From positions 1-32,662 of the forward strand of contig CAZLPZ010000019.1 of NCBI GenBank assembly GCA_964561535.1: a DNA stretch of 32,662 nucleotides, in the 5' to 3' direction. The notes beneath the pieces are model-generated. The model was not told where the DNA came from and ran no database searches. It saw nothing but the letters and a program-made list of their open reading frames with translations. The position numbers and the translations under genes are program-made. Of the stretch, positions 14,975 through 22,348 are shown piece after piece. Positions within the stretch are counted from its first letter, which is position 1. Every line of letters starts with the position of its first letter. This stretch comes from CAZLPZ01 sp964561535 (GTDB lineage Bacteria > Pseudomonadota > Alphaproteobacteria > Micavibrionales > Micavibrionaceae).

Positions 14975-15006
14975 CGATCATCGGATCATCTGATCATCCA
15001 ATCATC
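14975..15006. repeat. Four tandem 8-bp units upstream of parC
   Basis: CGATCATC, GGATCATC, TGATCATC and CAATCATC lie end to end, differing only in the first two bases. They are 46 bases before the parC start. Confidence 0.7.
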
Positions 15007-15052
15007 TGTTTCCCCCCTTGCCTTTTCGCCTTCCCTCCCCTAAAAATCTTGC

Positions 15053-17305
15053 ATGGCCAAATCATCCACCCCTCCCCCTGTCCGTACCACTTCGAACGTC
15101 ATCGACCAGCCGTTTGTGAACTTGCTGGCCGATAAATATCTGGCCTATGCCCTGTCGACCATTATGTCGCGGTCGTTGCCCGATGTGCGCGACGGGTTAA
15201 AACCCGTGCATCGCCGCGTGTTATTTGCGATGAGCCAATTGAAATTGGACCCCAAGGATCCGCCCAAAAAATCGGCCCGCGTGGTGGGGGACGTGATTGG
15301 TAAATTCCACCCGCACGGCGATCAATCGGTTTATGATGCGCTCGTCCGCCTGGCCCAAGATTTTTCGGTGCGGTACCCATTGGTCGATGGCCAGGGAAAT
15401 TTCGGCAGCATCGACGGCGATAACGCCGCCGCCATGCGATATACCGAATCGCGCCTAACTGAAACGGCACAACGACTCCTTGACGGTATTGATGAAAACG
15501 CGATTGATTTGCGCGCGACCTATGACGGCGACACGATGGAGCCGATTGTTTTGCCCGCAAACTTCCCCAATTTGTTGGCGAACGGATCGTCGGGCATTGC
15601 CGTGGGCATGGCGACCAACATTCCGCCCCATAACGTCGCCGAAATTTGCGATGCATTAACGTTGATGCTCGACCACGAACCCACCGACAAAGAATTGTTG
15701 AAATGTATCCCGGGCCCCGATTTTCCAACGGGCGGCATCTTGATCGAGCCGCGCGAGAATATCCTTACAGCCTATCAAACCGGCCGGGGATCATTCCGCC
15801 TGCGCGCGCGATGGGAGGTCGAGGAACTCAAAGGTGGAAACTACCAAATCATCGTCACCGAAGTTCCATATCAAATTCAAAAATCAAAACTGATCGAACA
15901 AATCGCGAATTTAATCAACGATAAAAAATTGCCTTTGCTTGAAAATATCGATGACCAAAGCGCCGAAGATATTCGCGTGGTCTTTACGCCAAAATCCCGC
16001 GCCATTGACGCCGCTGTGTTGATGGAGTCGTTGTTCCGCGCGACCGATCTTGAAATTCGGTTCCCCTTAAATATGAACGTGCTCGATCATGGTGTGATCC
16101 CCCGCGTGATGCCGCTGCGCGATGTACTCCGCGCTTACCTCGACCACCGCCGCACGGTCTTGCAACGTACATCGGCCTTCCGTTTGGAAAAAATCACCCT
16201 ACGGATGGAAGTACTTGCCGGATATTTGATCGTGTATTTAAACATCGACAAGGTCATTCACATTATCCGTACCGAAGACGAGCCGCGCCCAAAATTGATG
16301 AAGGCCTTTACGTTAACCGAAAATCAAGCCGAAGCGATTTTAAATATGCGCCTACGCTCTTTGCGTAAACTTGAAGAAATGGAAATGCGGCGCGAACATG
16401 ATACGTTGGCTGCACAAAAAGATGCCCTCGAAAAACTCCTCGCATCAGAAAAACGCCAATGGAGTGCGATTGGCAAAGAAATCGATGATCTGCGAATTGC
16501 CTACGACCCAAAATCATCCCTTGGAAAACGCCGCACCAAAATCACCGCCGCACCTGACGTTACCGCACTCGAACAACAACTCGATGACGCCCTAACGGTA
16601 CGAGATCCCATCACCATCATCTGTTCGGACAAAGGGTGGATTCGCACGATGAAAGGCCACGAGGTCAATATTGACGATTTAAAATACAAGGATGGCGACC
16701 GCGCGAAATTTATATTCCCCGCGCACACCACCGATAAAATTTTGATCTTTGCCACAAACGGCCGGTTTTACACGGTCGCCGCCGATAAATTACCTCCCGG
16801 CCGTGGATTTGGTGAACCAGTTAAACTAATGGTCGATATGCCGGATGCCGATATCGTGTTTATGACTGTCTATGATGACACCGCAAAATTCCTGGTTATC
16901 TCGACCACAGGGCATGGGTTTATTGTACCCGCAACTGAATGCCTAGCCCAAACCAAAAACGGGAAAAATGTATTGACCGTGAGCGACGGTGTTGAATCAA
17001 CCTTGTGCCTGGCGGTTAACCCGTCCGCAACGCATCTGTGCATCATCGGCACCAACCGCAAAATGCTGGTCTTCCCAATCGCTGATATTCCGGAAATGAA
17101 CAAAGGTAAGGGTGTGATTTTGCAAAAGTATACAGATGGTGCCGCGCCATCGGATGCACAACTGCTCACCATAAAATCCGGGATCAATTTTGTATCGGGA
17201 TCAAAGACAATTACTGTGTCTGACATGAAGCCCTGGGTCGCCGCACGCGCCAGCATGGGCAAATTACCGCCCAATGGATTCCCACGCAGTAATCGATTTG
17301 GATAA
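15053..17305 (+). CDS. parC: DNA topoisomerase IV subunit A
   Basis: The DNA-cleaving subunit of topoisomerase IV, which decatenates chromosomes together with ParE. The N-terminal breakage-reunion domain is intact: DVRDGLKPVHRRVL at 44-57, the quinolone-resistance region GKFHPHGDQSVYDALVRL at 83-100, and the catalytic tyrosine Tyr130 in AAMRYTESRL. A shorter C-terminal beta-pinwheel region begins near residue 515. At 750 residues it is ParC-sized, and it lacks the GyrA-box QRRGGKG, which separates it from GyrA. There is no clear ribosome site before ATG 15053. The stop precedes the lexA promoter. No mutation is judged. Confidence 0.93.
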   Translation: MAKSSTPPPVRTTSNVIDQPFVNLLADKYLAYALSTIMSRSLPDVRDGLKPVHRRVLFAMSQLKLDPKDPPKKSARVVGDVIGKFHPHGDQSVYDALVRLAQDFSVRYPLVDGQGNFGSIDGDNAAAMRYTESRLTETAQRLLDGIDENAIDLRATYDGDTMEPIVLPANFPNLLANGSSGIAVGMATNIPPHNVAEICDALTLMLDHEPTDKELLKCIPGPDFPTGGILIEPRENILTAYQTGRGSFRLRARWEVEELKGGNYQIIVTEVPYQIQKSKLIEQIANLINDKKLPLLENIDDQSAEDIRVVFTPKSRAIDAAVLMESLFRATDLEIRFPLNMNVLDHGVIPRVMPLRDVLRAYLDHRRTVLQRTSAFRLEKITLRMEVLAGYLIVYLNIDKVIHIIRTEDEPRPKLMKAFTLTENQAEAILNMRLRSLRKLEEMEMRREHDTLAAQKDALEKLLASEKRQWSAIGKEIDDLRIAYDPKSSLGKRRTKITAAPDVTALEQQLDDALTVRDPITIICSDKGWIRTMKGHEVNIDDLKYKDGDRAKFIFPAHTTDKILIFATNGRFYTVAADKLPPGRGFGEPVKLMVDMPDADIVFMTVYDDTAKFLVISTTGHGFIVPATECLAQTKNGKNVLTVSDGVESTLCLAVNPSATHLCIIGTNRKMLVFPIADIPEMNKGKGVILQKYTDGAAPSDAQLLTIKSGINFVSGSKTITVSDMKPWVAARASMGKLPPNGFPRSNRFG

Positions 17306-17355
17306 AAAAACGATCACCCCGGGGTAAGGGGGGATAAAAAAATAAAAGGAACATA

Positions 17356-17382
17356 TTGACAACATTGGCGAACTTGTATAGA
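17356..17382 (+). promoter_or_regulatory. lexA promoter
   Basis: A perfect TTGACA (17356-17361). The -10 is TATAGA at 17377-17382 (spacer 15) or TAGAAC at 17379-17384 (spacer 17). It is overlapped by the SOS box. Confidence 0.6.
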
Positions 17383-17384
17383 AC
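17370..17384 (+). promoter_or_regulatory. LexA operator (SOS box) GAAC-N7-GAAC
   Basis: GAAC TTGTATA GAAC is an exact match to the alphaproteobacterial SOS box (GTTC-N7-GTTC read on the other strand). It covers the -10 region 40 bases before the lexA start, so LexA would repress its own gene. Confidence 0.88.
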
Positions 17385-17424
17385 ATAAAGGGATGTTATC
17401 AAATACAAACGAATCGGGGTTTTT

Positions 17425-18180
17425 ATGCTTACCCACAAACAACGCGAACTTCTTCTCCTCATCCATAACCGCATGTCGCGCGGCGAACTCGCCCCGTCTT
17501 TTGACGAAATGCGTGATTTATTGGGCCTAAAATCTAAATCGGGAATCCATCGGCTCATCACGGGCCTTGTTGAACGCGGATACCTTCAACGCCTACCTCA
17601 TCGGGCACGTGCATTAGAAGTGGTAAAATTACCCGAAGGATATAACCCGGCAGCGCATGACCAAACAAGCGCCGCCACAATCACACGCAATATTAACAGG
17701 GTGGTAACTTCTGCCCACGGTCACGGCGGGGCACAATGGAGTGATGATAAAACCATATCGACAGGGATACGGGACAATGCGGGACCACCGGCCAATATAT
17801 TGACAGTACCATTAATGGGCCGCATTGCGGCGGGAACGCCGATCGAAGCCATCCGCGATGATGGCGCCTCCATTGATATTCCCGCCGATATGGTGGGGCG
17901 TGGTGATTTTTATGCCCTGACGGTTCAGGGCGATTCAATGATTGACGCCGGCATTCACTCGGGTGACACAGTTGTGATCCGCCGTGGGGACAGCGCTGAA
18001 AATGGCCGCATTGTGGTGGCGTTGGTGGATGATACCGAAGTCACCCTCAAACGCCTCCGCCGCAAGGACGGGATGATTATTTTGCAAGCTGAAAATCCAG
18101 CCTTCGAAGACCGATCTCTGCCGCCCGATCGGGTCAAGGTTCAAGGGGAACTCGCAACATTGATCCGCATGTATCGGTGA
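17425..18180 (+). CDS. lexA: LexA repressor, SOS master regulator
   Basis: A transcriptional repressor that self-cleaves when RecA filaments form. The N-terminal winged-helix domain begins MLTHKQRELLLLIHNRM, with the recognition helix in SKSGIHRLITGLVERGYL. The C-terminal S24 peptidase domain contains the cleavage bond Ala136-Gly137 in MGRIAAG, nucleophile Ser171 in QGDSM and general-base Lys209 in EVTLKRL. All catalytic parts are present, so auto-cleavage is expected. At 251 residues it is longer than E. coli LexA (202), the surplus being the interdomain linker at about 70-120, as in other alphaproteobacteria. An SOS box at 17370-17384 shows autoregulation. Confidence 0.97.
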   Translation: MLTHKQRELLLLIHNRMSRGELAPSFDEMRDLLGLKSKSGIHRLITGLVERGYLQRLPHRARALEVVKLPEGYNPAAHDQTSAATITRNINRVVTSAHGHGGAQWSDDKTISTGIRDNAGPPANILTVPLMGRIAAGTPIEAIRDDGASIDIPADMVGRGDFYALTVQGDSMIDAGIHSGDTVVIRRGDSAENGRIVVALVDDTEVTLKRLRRKDGMIILQAENPAFEDRSLPPDRVKVQGELATLIRMYR

Positions 18181-18190
18181 AGTCATAACC

Positions 18191-18258
18191 CCGTCATCCC
18201 CGCGCAGGCGGGGATCCAAAAAATATAAGTGCCCCCCCGGCGAAAGCCGGGGCCCAGA
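18191..18258. repeat. GC-rich palindromic repeat after lexA
   Basis: CGTCATCCCCGCGCAGGCGG, then GGATCC, an A/T-rich middle, and GGCGAAAGCCGGGGCCC. This is the cleanest intergenic copy of the family found inside pdhC and pdhB; it starts about 12 bases after the lexA stop. Confidence 0.85.
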
Positions 18259-18300
18259 CTTGATTTGACTTTTAATTTACAACATATCTAAAAGTAAAAA

Positions 18301-18771
18301 ATGATCTCTCTCGATTCATTCCTCCGCACCGCAAAGTCAGCCACCTATGCCGGGGGCGGGCCCAAAAACACCGACCTATCATACCAAAAATCCGACGATT
18401 TTTACTTTACCGACGGCCCCTATACCTATCACGATCGATACTGGGGCGGATCAGCATTTTTAGGATCCGAAATTATATGGGAAAACGGCACGCCCATCTG
18501 GGGCATGAATTATTACGGCGGCCCAACTGTGACAGACACAGATACTGCAACCGCCTATGATTTTTTAAAACTCGCGTTACGCGCGGGAACATCCGACCCA
18601 ACAATCATATCCGTTCGTGGTCCGGCCCAATTTAAGCATCCGGACTATCCTTGGTATCTATACACAAACGCTTTATTTGGAAACTTAACTTGCTTTACCG
18701 GCACCGAAGAGATCAGTTTAAATAACCGTATCATCTGTCGCCATGTATATCACGGCGGCACGATAAAATAA
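18301..18771 (+). CDS. DUF5680-like protein
   Basis: A 156-residue soluble protein matching my memory of the DUF5680 pattern: SFLRTAKSATYAGGG near the start, FYFTDGPYTYHDRYWGGSAFLGSEIIW in the middle, PIWGMNYYGG, then a C-terminal FTGTEEISLNNRIICRHVYHGGTIK. The domain is often fused to helix-turn-helix regulators; here it stands alone without a DNA-binding part. Its biochemical role is not known. The ATG at 18301 starts right after the repeat region, with only a weak AAAG-type ribosome site. It is followed by flbT on the same strand after 114 bases. Confidence 0.75.
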   Translation: MISLDSFLRTAKSATYAGGGPKNTDLSYQKSDDFYFTDGPYTYHDRYWGGSAFLGSEIIWENGTPIWGMNYYGGPTVTDTDTATAYDFLKLALRAGTSDPTIISVRGPAQFKHPDYPWYLYTNALFGNLTCFTGTEEISLNNRIICRHVYHGGTIK

Positions 18772-18885
18772 CACCCCTTAACCAATCGCTAACGCTTCTT
18801 ATGATACCGTTACTATTATTGCGATAATTCAGATGCTCTTGTTGTTTCCCTTTTTCCAAAGTCCCGCCCTTTATGAGAGAATCTC

Positions 18886-19272
18886 ATGGCCCTTGTGATT
18901 GACCTGAAACCCGGCGAAAAGCTGTTGATTGGATCGGCGGTCATTACCAACGACGCCCAACGCACGCGCCTGCACATTGCAGGTGATGCGCCCATCATGC
19001 GTGAAAAAGACGTGATGAAAGAAGAAGAGGCGAATACCCCCTGCAAACGAATCTATTTCCTCATTCAATGCATGTATCTCGCCCGCAACCCCAAAACATA
19101 TCATGAAAGATATTTTGATATGATCCGCGATATTCAAACCGCGGCGCCCTCAACCGCCTTGCGGTTTATGGCGATCAATGACAAAATTCTCGACGGGTCT
19201 TATTACAAGGCCCTCAAAGAAGCCAAAGACCTCATCAAATATGAACAGGATATTACAGGATATGCAAAATAA
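18886..19272 (+). CDS. flbT: Flagellin synthesis repressor FlbT
   Basis: FlbT is specific to alphaproteobacteria; in Caulobacter it binds flagellin mRNA leader and lowers its translation and stability until the hook is complete. The 128 residues match the family: MALVIDLKPGEKLLIGSAVITND, LHIAGDAPIMREKDVM, then RIYFLIQCMYL, and the C-terminal YYKALKEAKDLIKYE. GAGAG lies a few bases before the ATG. Its stop overlaps the flaF start by 11 bases, so the two are coupled. No flagellin or hook gene is in the window. Confidence 0.95.
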   Translation: MALVIDLKPGEKLLIGSAVITNDAQRTRLHIAGDAPIMREKDVMKEEEANTPCKRIYFLIQCMYLARNPKTYHERYFDMIRDIQTAAPSTALRFMAINDKILDGSYYKALKEAKDLIKYEQDITGYAK

Positions 19273-19720
19273 TTCTTCGTCGGGTGGCAACACTCCCCAC
19301 GGTTCAGCTGCTTCGACTTACGGCACGCACGCCCAAAAAAATTCCGGTGACCCCCGTGAAACTGAAGCACGTGTTTTATTAAAGGCCGCCAACATGATGC
19401 AAGATTTACAAAAATCATGGAATCCAGACGATTCCGAACGGCTGGATGATGTCCTCAAATATAACCGTCAAATCTGGATGCTCTTTTTTGATACGGCGCT
19501 TGAAAATAAAGAAGGCGATCGTCCGAACGATTTGCGTAGCAATATCCTCAACCTCGCAAATTTTGTCTTTAAACGCAGCATCGATATTTTATCCGAACCA
19601 AAATCGGAAAAGCTTGATGCCCTCATCACCATCAACCGCGATATCGCTGCCGGATTAATGAGCAACGCCGGAATGCCAGAACGATCGACAGGAATGGGGA
19701 CAACATCAACGTCGGCTTAG
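19262..19720 (+). CDS. flaF: Flagellar biosynthesis regulator FlaF
   Basis: In Caulobacter FlaF is needed for flagellin translation and works opposite FlbT. The family pattern is seen from about residue 33: ETEARVLLKAANMM, then LKYNRQIWMLFFDTAL, DLRSNILNLANFVFK and ITINRDIAAGL. The 152-residue protein is a little longer than most because of a Ser/Gly/Asn-rich N-terminus. ATG 19262 overlaps the end of flbT (AGGA lies just before it). The frame is open further upstream but only as the shadow of flbT. Confidence 0.92.
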   Translation: MQNNSSSGGNTPHGSAASTYGTHAQKNSGDPRETEARVLLKAANMMQDLQKSWNPDDSERLDDVLKYNRQIWMLFFDTALENKEGDRPNDLRSNILNLANFVFKRSIDILSEPKSEKLDALITINRDIAAGLMSNAGMPERSTGMGTTSTSA

Positions 19721-19804
19721 AAAAAGAATCTGAACACGTTCTACCATTCTTCAGCAGACAAAAATTCAAAACGTCAATTAGACTGGATCGCCAGCCCAAT
19801 TTAC

Positions 19805-19859
19805 CCTCGCGACTTGTCCACAAATGCCCCTCGGGCATCGATGGCAAGTAAGAGCGAGG
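19805..19859. repeat. Nested three-part hairpin between flaF and the next gene
   Basis: CCTCGC (19805-19810) pairs with GCGAGG (19854-19859), ACTTG (19812-19816) with CAAGT (19845-19849), and ATGCCC (19824-19829) with GGGCAT (19833-19838). It forms a long imperfect stem of about 55 bases. No T-run follows. It lies in the 157-base gap between convergent genes. Confidence 0.65.
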
Positions 19860-19877
19860 AGCACCCCTTAATAATCG

Positions 19878-20126
19878 TCACCGGCCTAAATCAGCCAGTT
19901 CCTTTTCCATACGCGCGATCCGTACCCGCTTTTCAAGGCGGCGTTCGGTCGACCGGAATTCGTATGCAATCAAAAATAAATTTAACATTCCGGCGATTCC
20001 CAACATCCCTGACATGATCAATCGAGGGCCGTTATAGGCATCCATCCACGACACAAATCCATAAAACAGAATAAACAGATTGAGTAAAACCGATAAAATC
20101 ACCAGAATTTTCATTTTCAGAGTCAA
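19878..20126 (-). CDS. Small two-pass membrane protein of unknown function
   Basis: About 82 residues. Two hydrophobic segments (roughly 7-25 and 34-55: ILVILSVLLNLFILFYGF and LIMSGMLGIAGMLNLFLIAYEF) are followed by a strongly charged helical tail, ERRLEKRVRIARMEKELADLGR, that could form a coiled coil. A good ribosome site AAAGGA lies 8 bases before a TTG at 20124-20126, so a TTG start is supported; ATG at 20112-20114 is the alternative. It is divergent from the DUF4139 gene with 74 bases between. No family recognised. Confidence 0.65.
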   Translation of the reverse strand: MTLKMKILVILSVLLNLFILFYGFVSWMDAYNGPRLIMSGMLGIAGMLNLFLIAYEFRSTERRLEKRVRIARMEKELADLGR

Positions 20127-20200
20127 TTTGATTTTCCTTTAAAGAATGCTAGAATTCAAAACTATCCCCTACTGCGCCTCTTATTTTAAAGGAATTCCCC

Positions 20201-21922
20201 ATGACTGTCACCCGGAATATGCGCCGCTCTCTTTTGACATCGACCGCTCTTGCCCTCGCCATCATCGGCGGGGCCCTGCCGGCTAACGCTACTGATATCA
20301 CGGCCGACACAAGGATCAGCGCCGTAACGGTATACGCCGATCGGGCGAGTATTACCCGCACCGGAACCGTCACGGTCTCCCCCGGTGACCACGTGGTCAT
20401 CATCAATGGATTGCCAGGTGGCATAGCCCCTGATTCGTTACGGGCCGATGGATCATCAACTGCCGGGGTTACACTCGGCGCTGTTGACCATAAAATTGTG
20501 AATGCCGCGCAACTTTCCGCCCCGCGTGAACGTGAATTACAAACCAAAATTCTAGAATTACAGGACCAACGCGCGCTGATCGTTGCCGATCAAACGGCCC
20601 TGAACGCCCGGATGAATTTTTTAAATAAAATTGGCGATACGGCGTCAACACGTGTGAACGAAGACATTAAATCAACCATTGCCCTGAAACCCGATGAATG
20701 GGGCGCAGCAGCGATGAAAATTTCATCGACCATTGCCGATACGCAAAAATCATTACAAAATATTGTCGTCGCGCTGCGGAAACTGGATGCCGACATCGCT
20801 GCTGCGCAAAATGATTTAAACGACCTTTCCAATGTGGGCCAACAAAATACGACCGTGCGCATTCCCTTTACCGCAACAGCCGATGGCACATTGACCTTTA
20901 ACGTCGCATACCAAGTATTTGGAGCCGGATGGCGCCCCATGTATGACGCACGTTTAACAACCAGCACCCAAGCATTAGACCTGATCCAATTTGGTGAAGT
21001 TCAACAAACAACCGGCGAAGATTGGACAAACGCAAAACTGACCCTATCAACCGCGCAACCCGCACGTGGCGCCACCCCACCCGACTTATATACACAATGG
21101 GTGAATGTGTATGAACCACAAATGCAGAATTTTGGCATTGCCTCAACAATTGGTAGTTCTGGAGATTTCCGAGGTCCTGCCTTATCCGAATCGTCAATGG
21201 CAATGGATAAATCTAACCGTCTTGAAGAAAGAAAATCAATGCTCGCGCCCGCAGCCCCCGTTGCATTCCAAGGCGCGCAAATTAACGCCGGCGGATACGT
21301 CGCCGAATATCAAATTCCGGGCACAACCACCGTAACGGCCGATAATACGGCGAAAAAAGTCATGATCCAGAAATTGAAAACAACAACATCTTTGGTGGCC
21401 CAAGCACGGCCCGCGCTGGACCCATCGGTCTATGTCGTAGCCAAGGTTAAACTGGGAGGAGAAACGCCGTTACTTCAAGGTCCGGTTAATTTATTCCGCG
21501 ATAACGCCTTTATCGGTAATGCGGTGCAAAATATGCTCCGTCCCGGCGAAGATACCGACCTACCATTCGGCATAGACGATCAAATGGTTATGAAACGTCA
21601 AGTCGTGACCGATAAACGTGGTACATCAGGCGTGATTTCAACCCAATCGACACTCGACCGACTGTATGATACCGAAATTCAAAACTTGCATACCTTCAAT
21701 GTGGCCCTTGAAGTATTGGAATCAGTTCCCGTCGCGCAAGACGAGCGGGTTAAAATCGTAATTGATACCAAAAACACAACACCTGGTTTTGAAAACGATG
21801 CGCAAAAAATTACGGGCCTAAAAAAATGGCGATTTGAAAAACTGGCGCCCCAAGCGAAACAAAATATAAAACTGGGCTACACCGCGACTTGGCCCAAAGA
21901 TTTACAGCTGAATGGGTTGTAA
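20201..21922 (+). CDS. Exported DUF4139 (MuiA-type) protein
   Basis: This 573-residue protein has an N-terminal signal peptide (basic MTVTRNMRR, hydrophobic core, cleavage after ALPANA). The DUF4140 beta domain follows (ISAVTVYADRASITRTGTV), then a helical coiled-coil stretch (about 105-215), then DUF4139 with YDARLTTSTQALDLIQFGEVQQTTGEDWTNAKLTLSTAQPARG. The family includes Aeromonas MuiA, a mucoidy inhibitor, but its molecular function is not established; a periplasmic or outer-surface role is inferred from the signal peptide only. AAAGGA lies 7 bases before ATG 20201. It appears to be transcribed alone, ending at a hairpin at 21925-21954. Confidence 0.88.
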   Translation: MTVTRNMRRSLLTSTALALAIIGGALPANATDITADTRISAVTVYADRASITRTGTVTVSPGDHVVIINGLPGGIAPDSLRADGSSTAGVTLGAVDHKIVNAAQLSAPRERELQTKILELQDQRALIVADQTALNARMNFLNKIGDTASTRVNEDIKSTIALKPDEWGAAAMKISSTIADTQKSLQNIVVALRKLDADIAAAQNDLNDLSNVGQQNTTVRIPFTATADGTLTFNVAYQVFGAGWRPMYDARLTTSTQALDLIQFGEVQQTTGEDWTNAKLTLSTAQPARGATPPDLYTQWVNVYEPQMQNFGIASTIGSSGDFRGPALSESSMAMDKSNRLEERKSMLAPAAPVAFQGAQINAGGYVAEYQIPGTTTVTADNTAKKVMIQKLKTTTSLVAQARPALDPSVYVVAKVKLGGETPLLQGPVNLFRDNAFIGNAVQNMLRPGEDTDLPFGIDDQMVMKRQVVTDKRGTSGVISTQSTLDRLYDTEIQNLHTFNVALEVLESVPVAQDERVKIVIDTKNTTPGFENDAQKITGLKKWRFEKLAPQAKQNIKLGYTATWPKDLQLNGL

Positions 21923-21924
21923 CA

Positions 21925-21954
21925 ATATCATCGCCGCGAGGGCGGGGATGATAT
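21925..21954. repeat. Short palindrome between convergent genes
   Basis: ATATCATC (21925-21932) pairs with GATGATAT (21947-21954) around a GC-rich centre containing GGGCGGGGATGAT. It looks like a minimal relative of the palindromic repeats and may act as a transcription stop. Confidence 0.5.
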
Positions 21955-21966
21955 ATCAAATCCCCC

Positions 21967-22233
21967 CTAATACATCACCATCATCACGATATCGCCTTCA
22001 TCGGCACGAACGGCTCGCGCCCGGCTAACCCAATGATCTGTTGTTGCTAATTGTACATCAAGATGATCACTTAAACTGACCCGCGCCATATCAGCCGCCG
22101 CAACAACTGAAATCCCTACCTCGCCCGGCAAGACCGCATTCTGTGCCTGGGCTCCAAAAGACCACGCAACAAAAAACGCACCGGCAAGCAGGGCCCTGGG
22201 TCCCGCGCCATATACCGAATCAATTTTAAACAT
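21967..22233 (-). CDS. Small exported protein of unknown function
   Basis: An 88-residue protein whose first 31 residues look like a signal peptide (hydrophobic ALLAGAFFVAWSFG, cleavage after AQA). The mature part is about 57 residues, with no cysteine and no recognised domain: NAVLPGEVGISVVAAADMARVSLSDHLDVQLATTDHW and so on. The ribosome site is weak. It is convergent with the DUF4139 gene and divergent from the ccsBA gene. Plausible rather than certain. Confidence 0.5.
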   Translation of the reverse strand: MFKIDSVYGAGPRALLAGAFFVAWSFGAQAQNAVLPGEVGISVVAAADMARVSLSDHLDVQLATTDHWVSRARAVRADEGDIVMMVMY

Positions 22234-22348
22234 GAACCAGCATCAAGCGAGAAAACCCCGAAAACAATGCGCGTTTTGGGCTTATCCACATAAAAACCCT
22301 TAAAAAGAGGTGTGGATTATTTGTGATCTCACCTTTATTGTCATCATT

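Noticed and set aside
14685..14981. Minus-strand ORF rich in PLPLWERVPE and PLPQGERG segments
   Set aside because: This is the well-known accidental translation of the CCCTCTCC repeats, not a gene.
22310..22348. GTG start for the CcsBA protein 13 codons upstream
   Set aside because: The AGAGG is too close to the GTG to serve it; ATG 22349 gives the usual N-terminus, though the choice is not certain.
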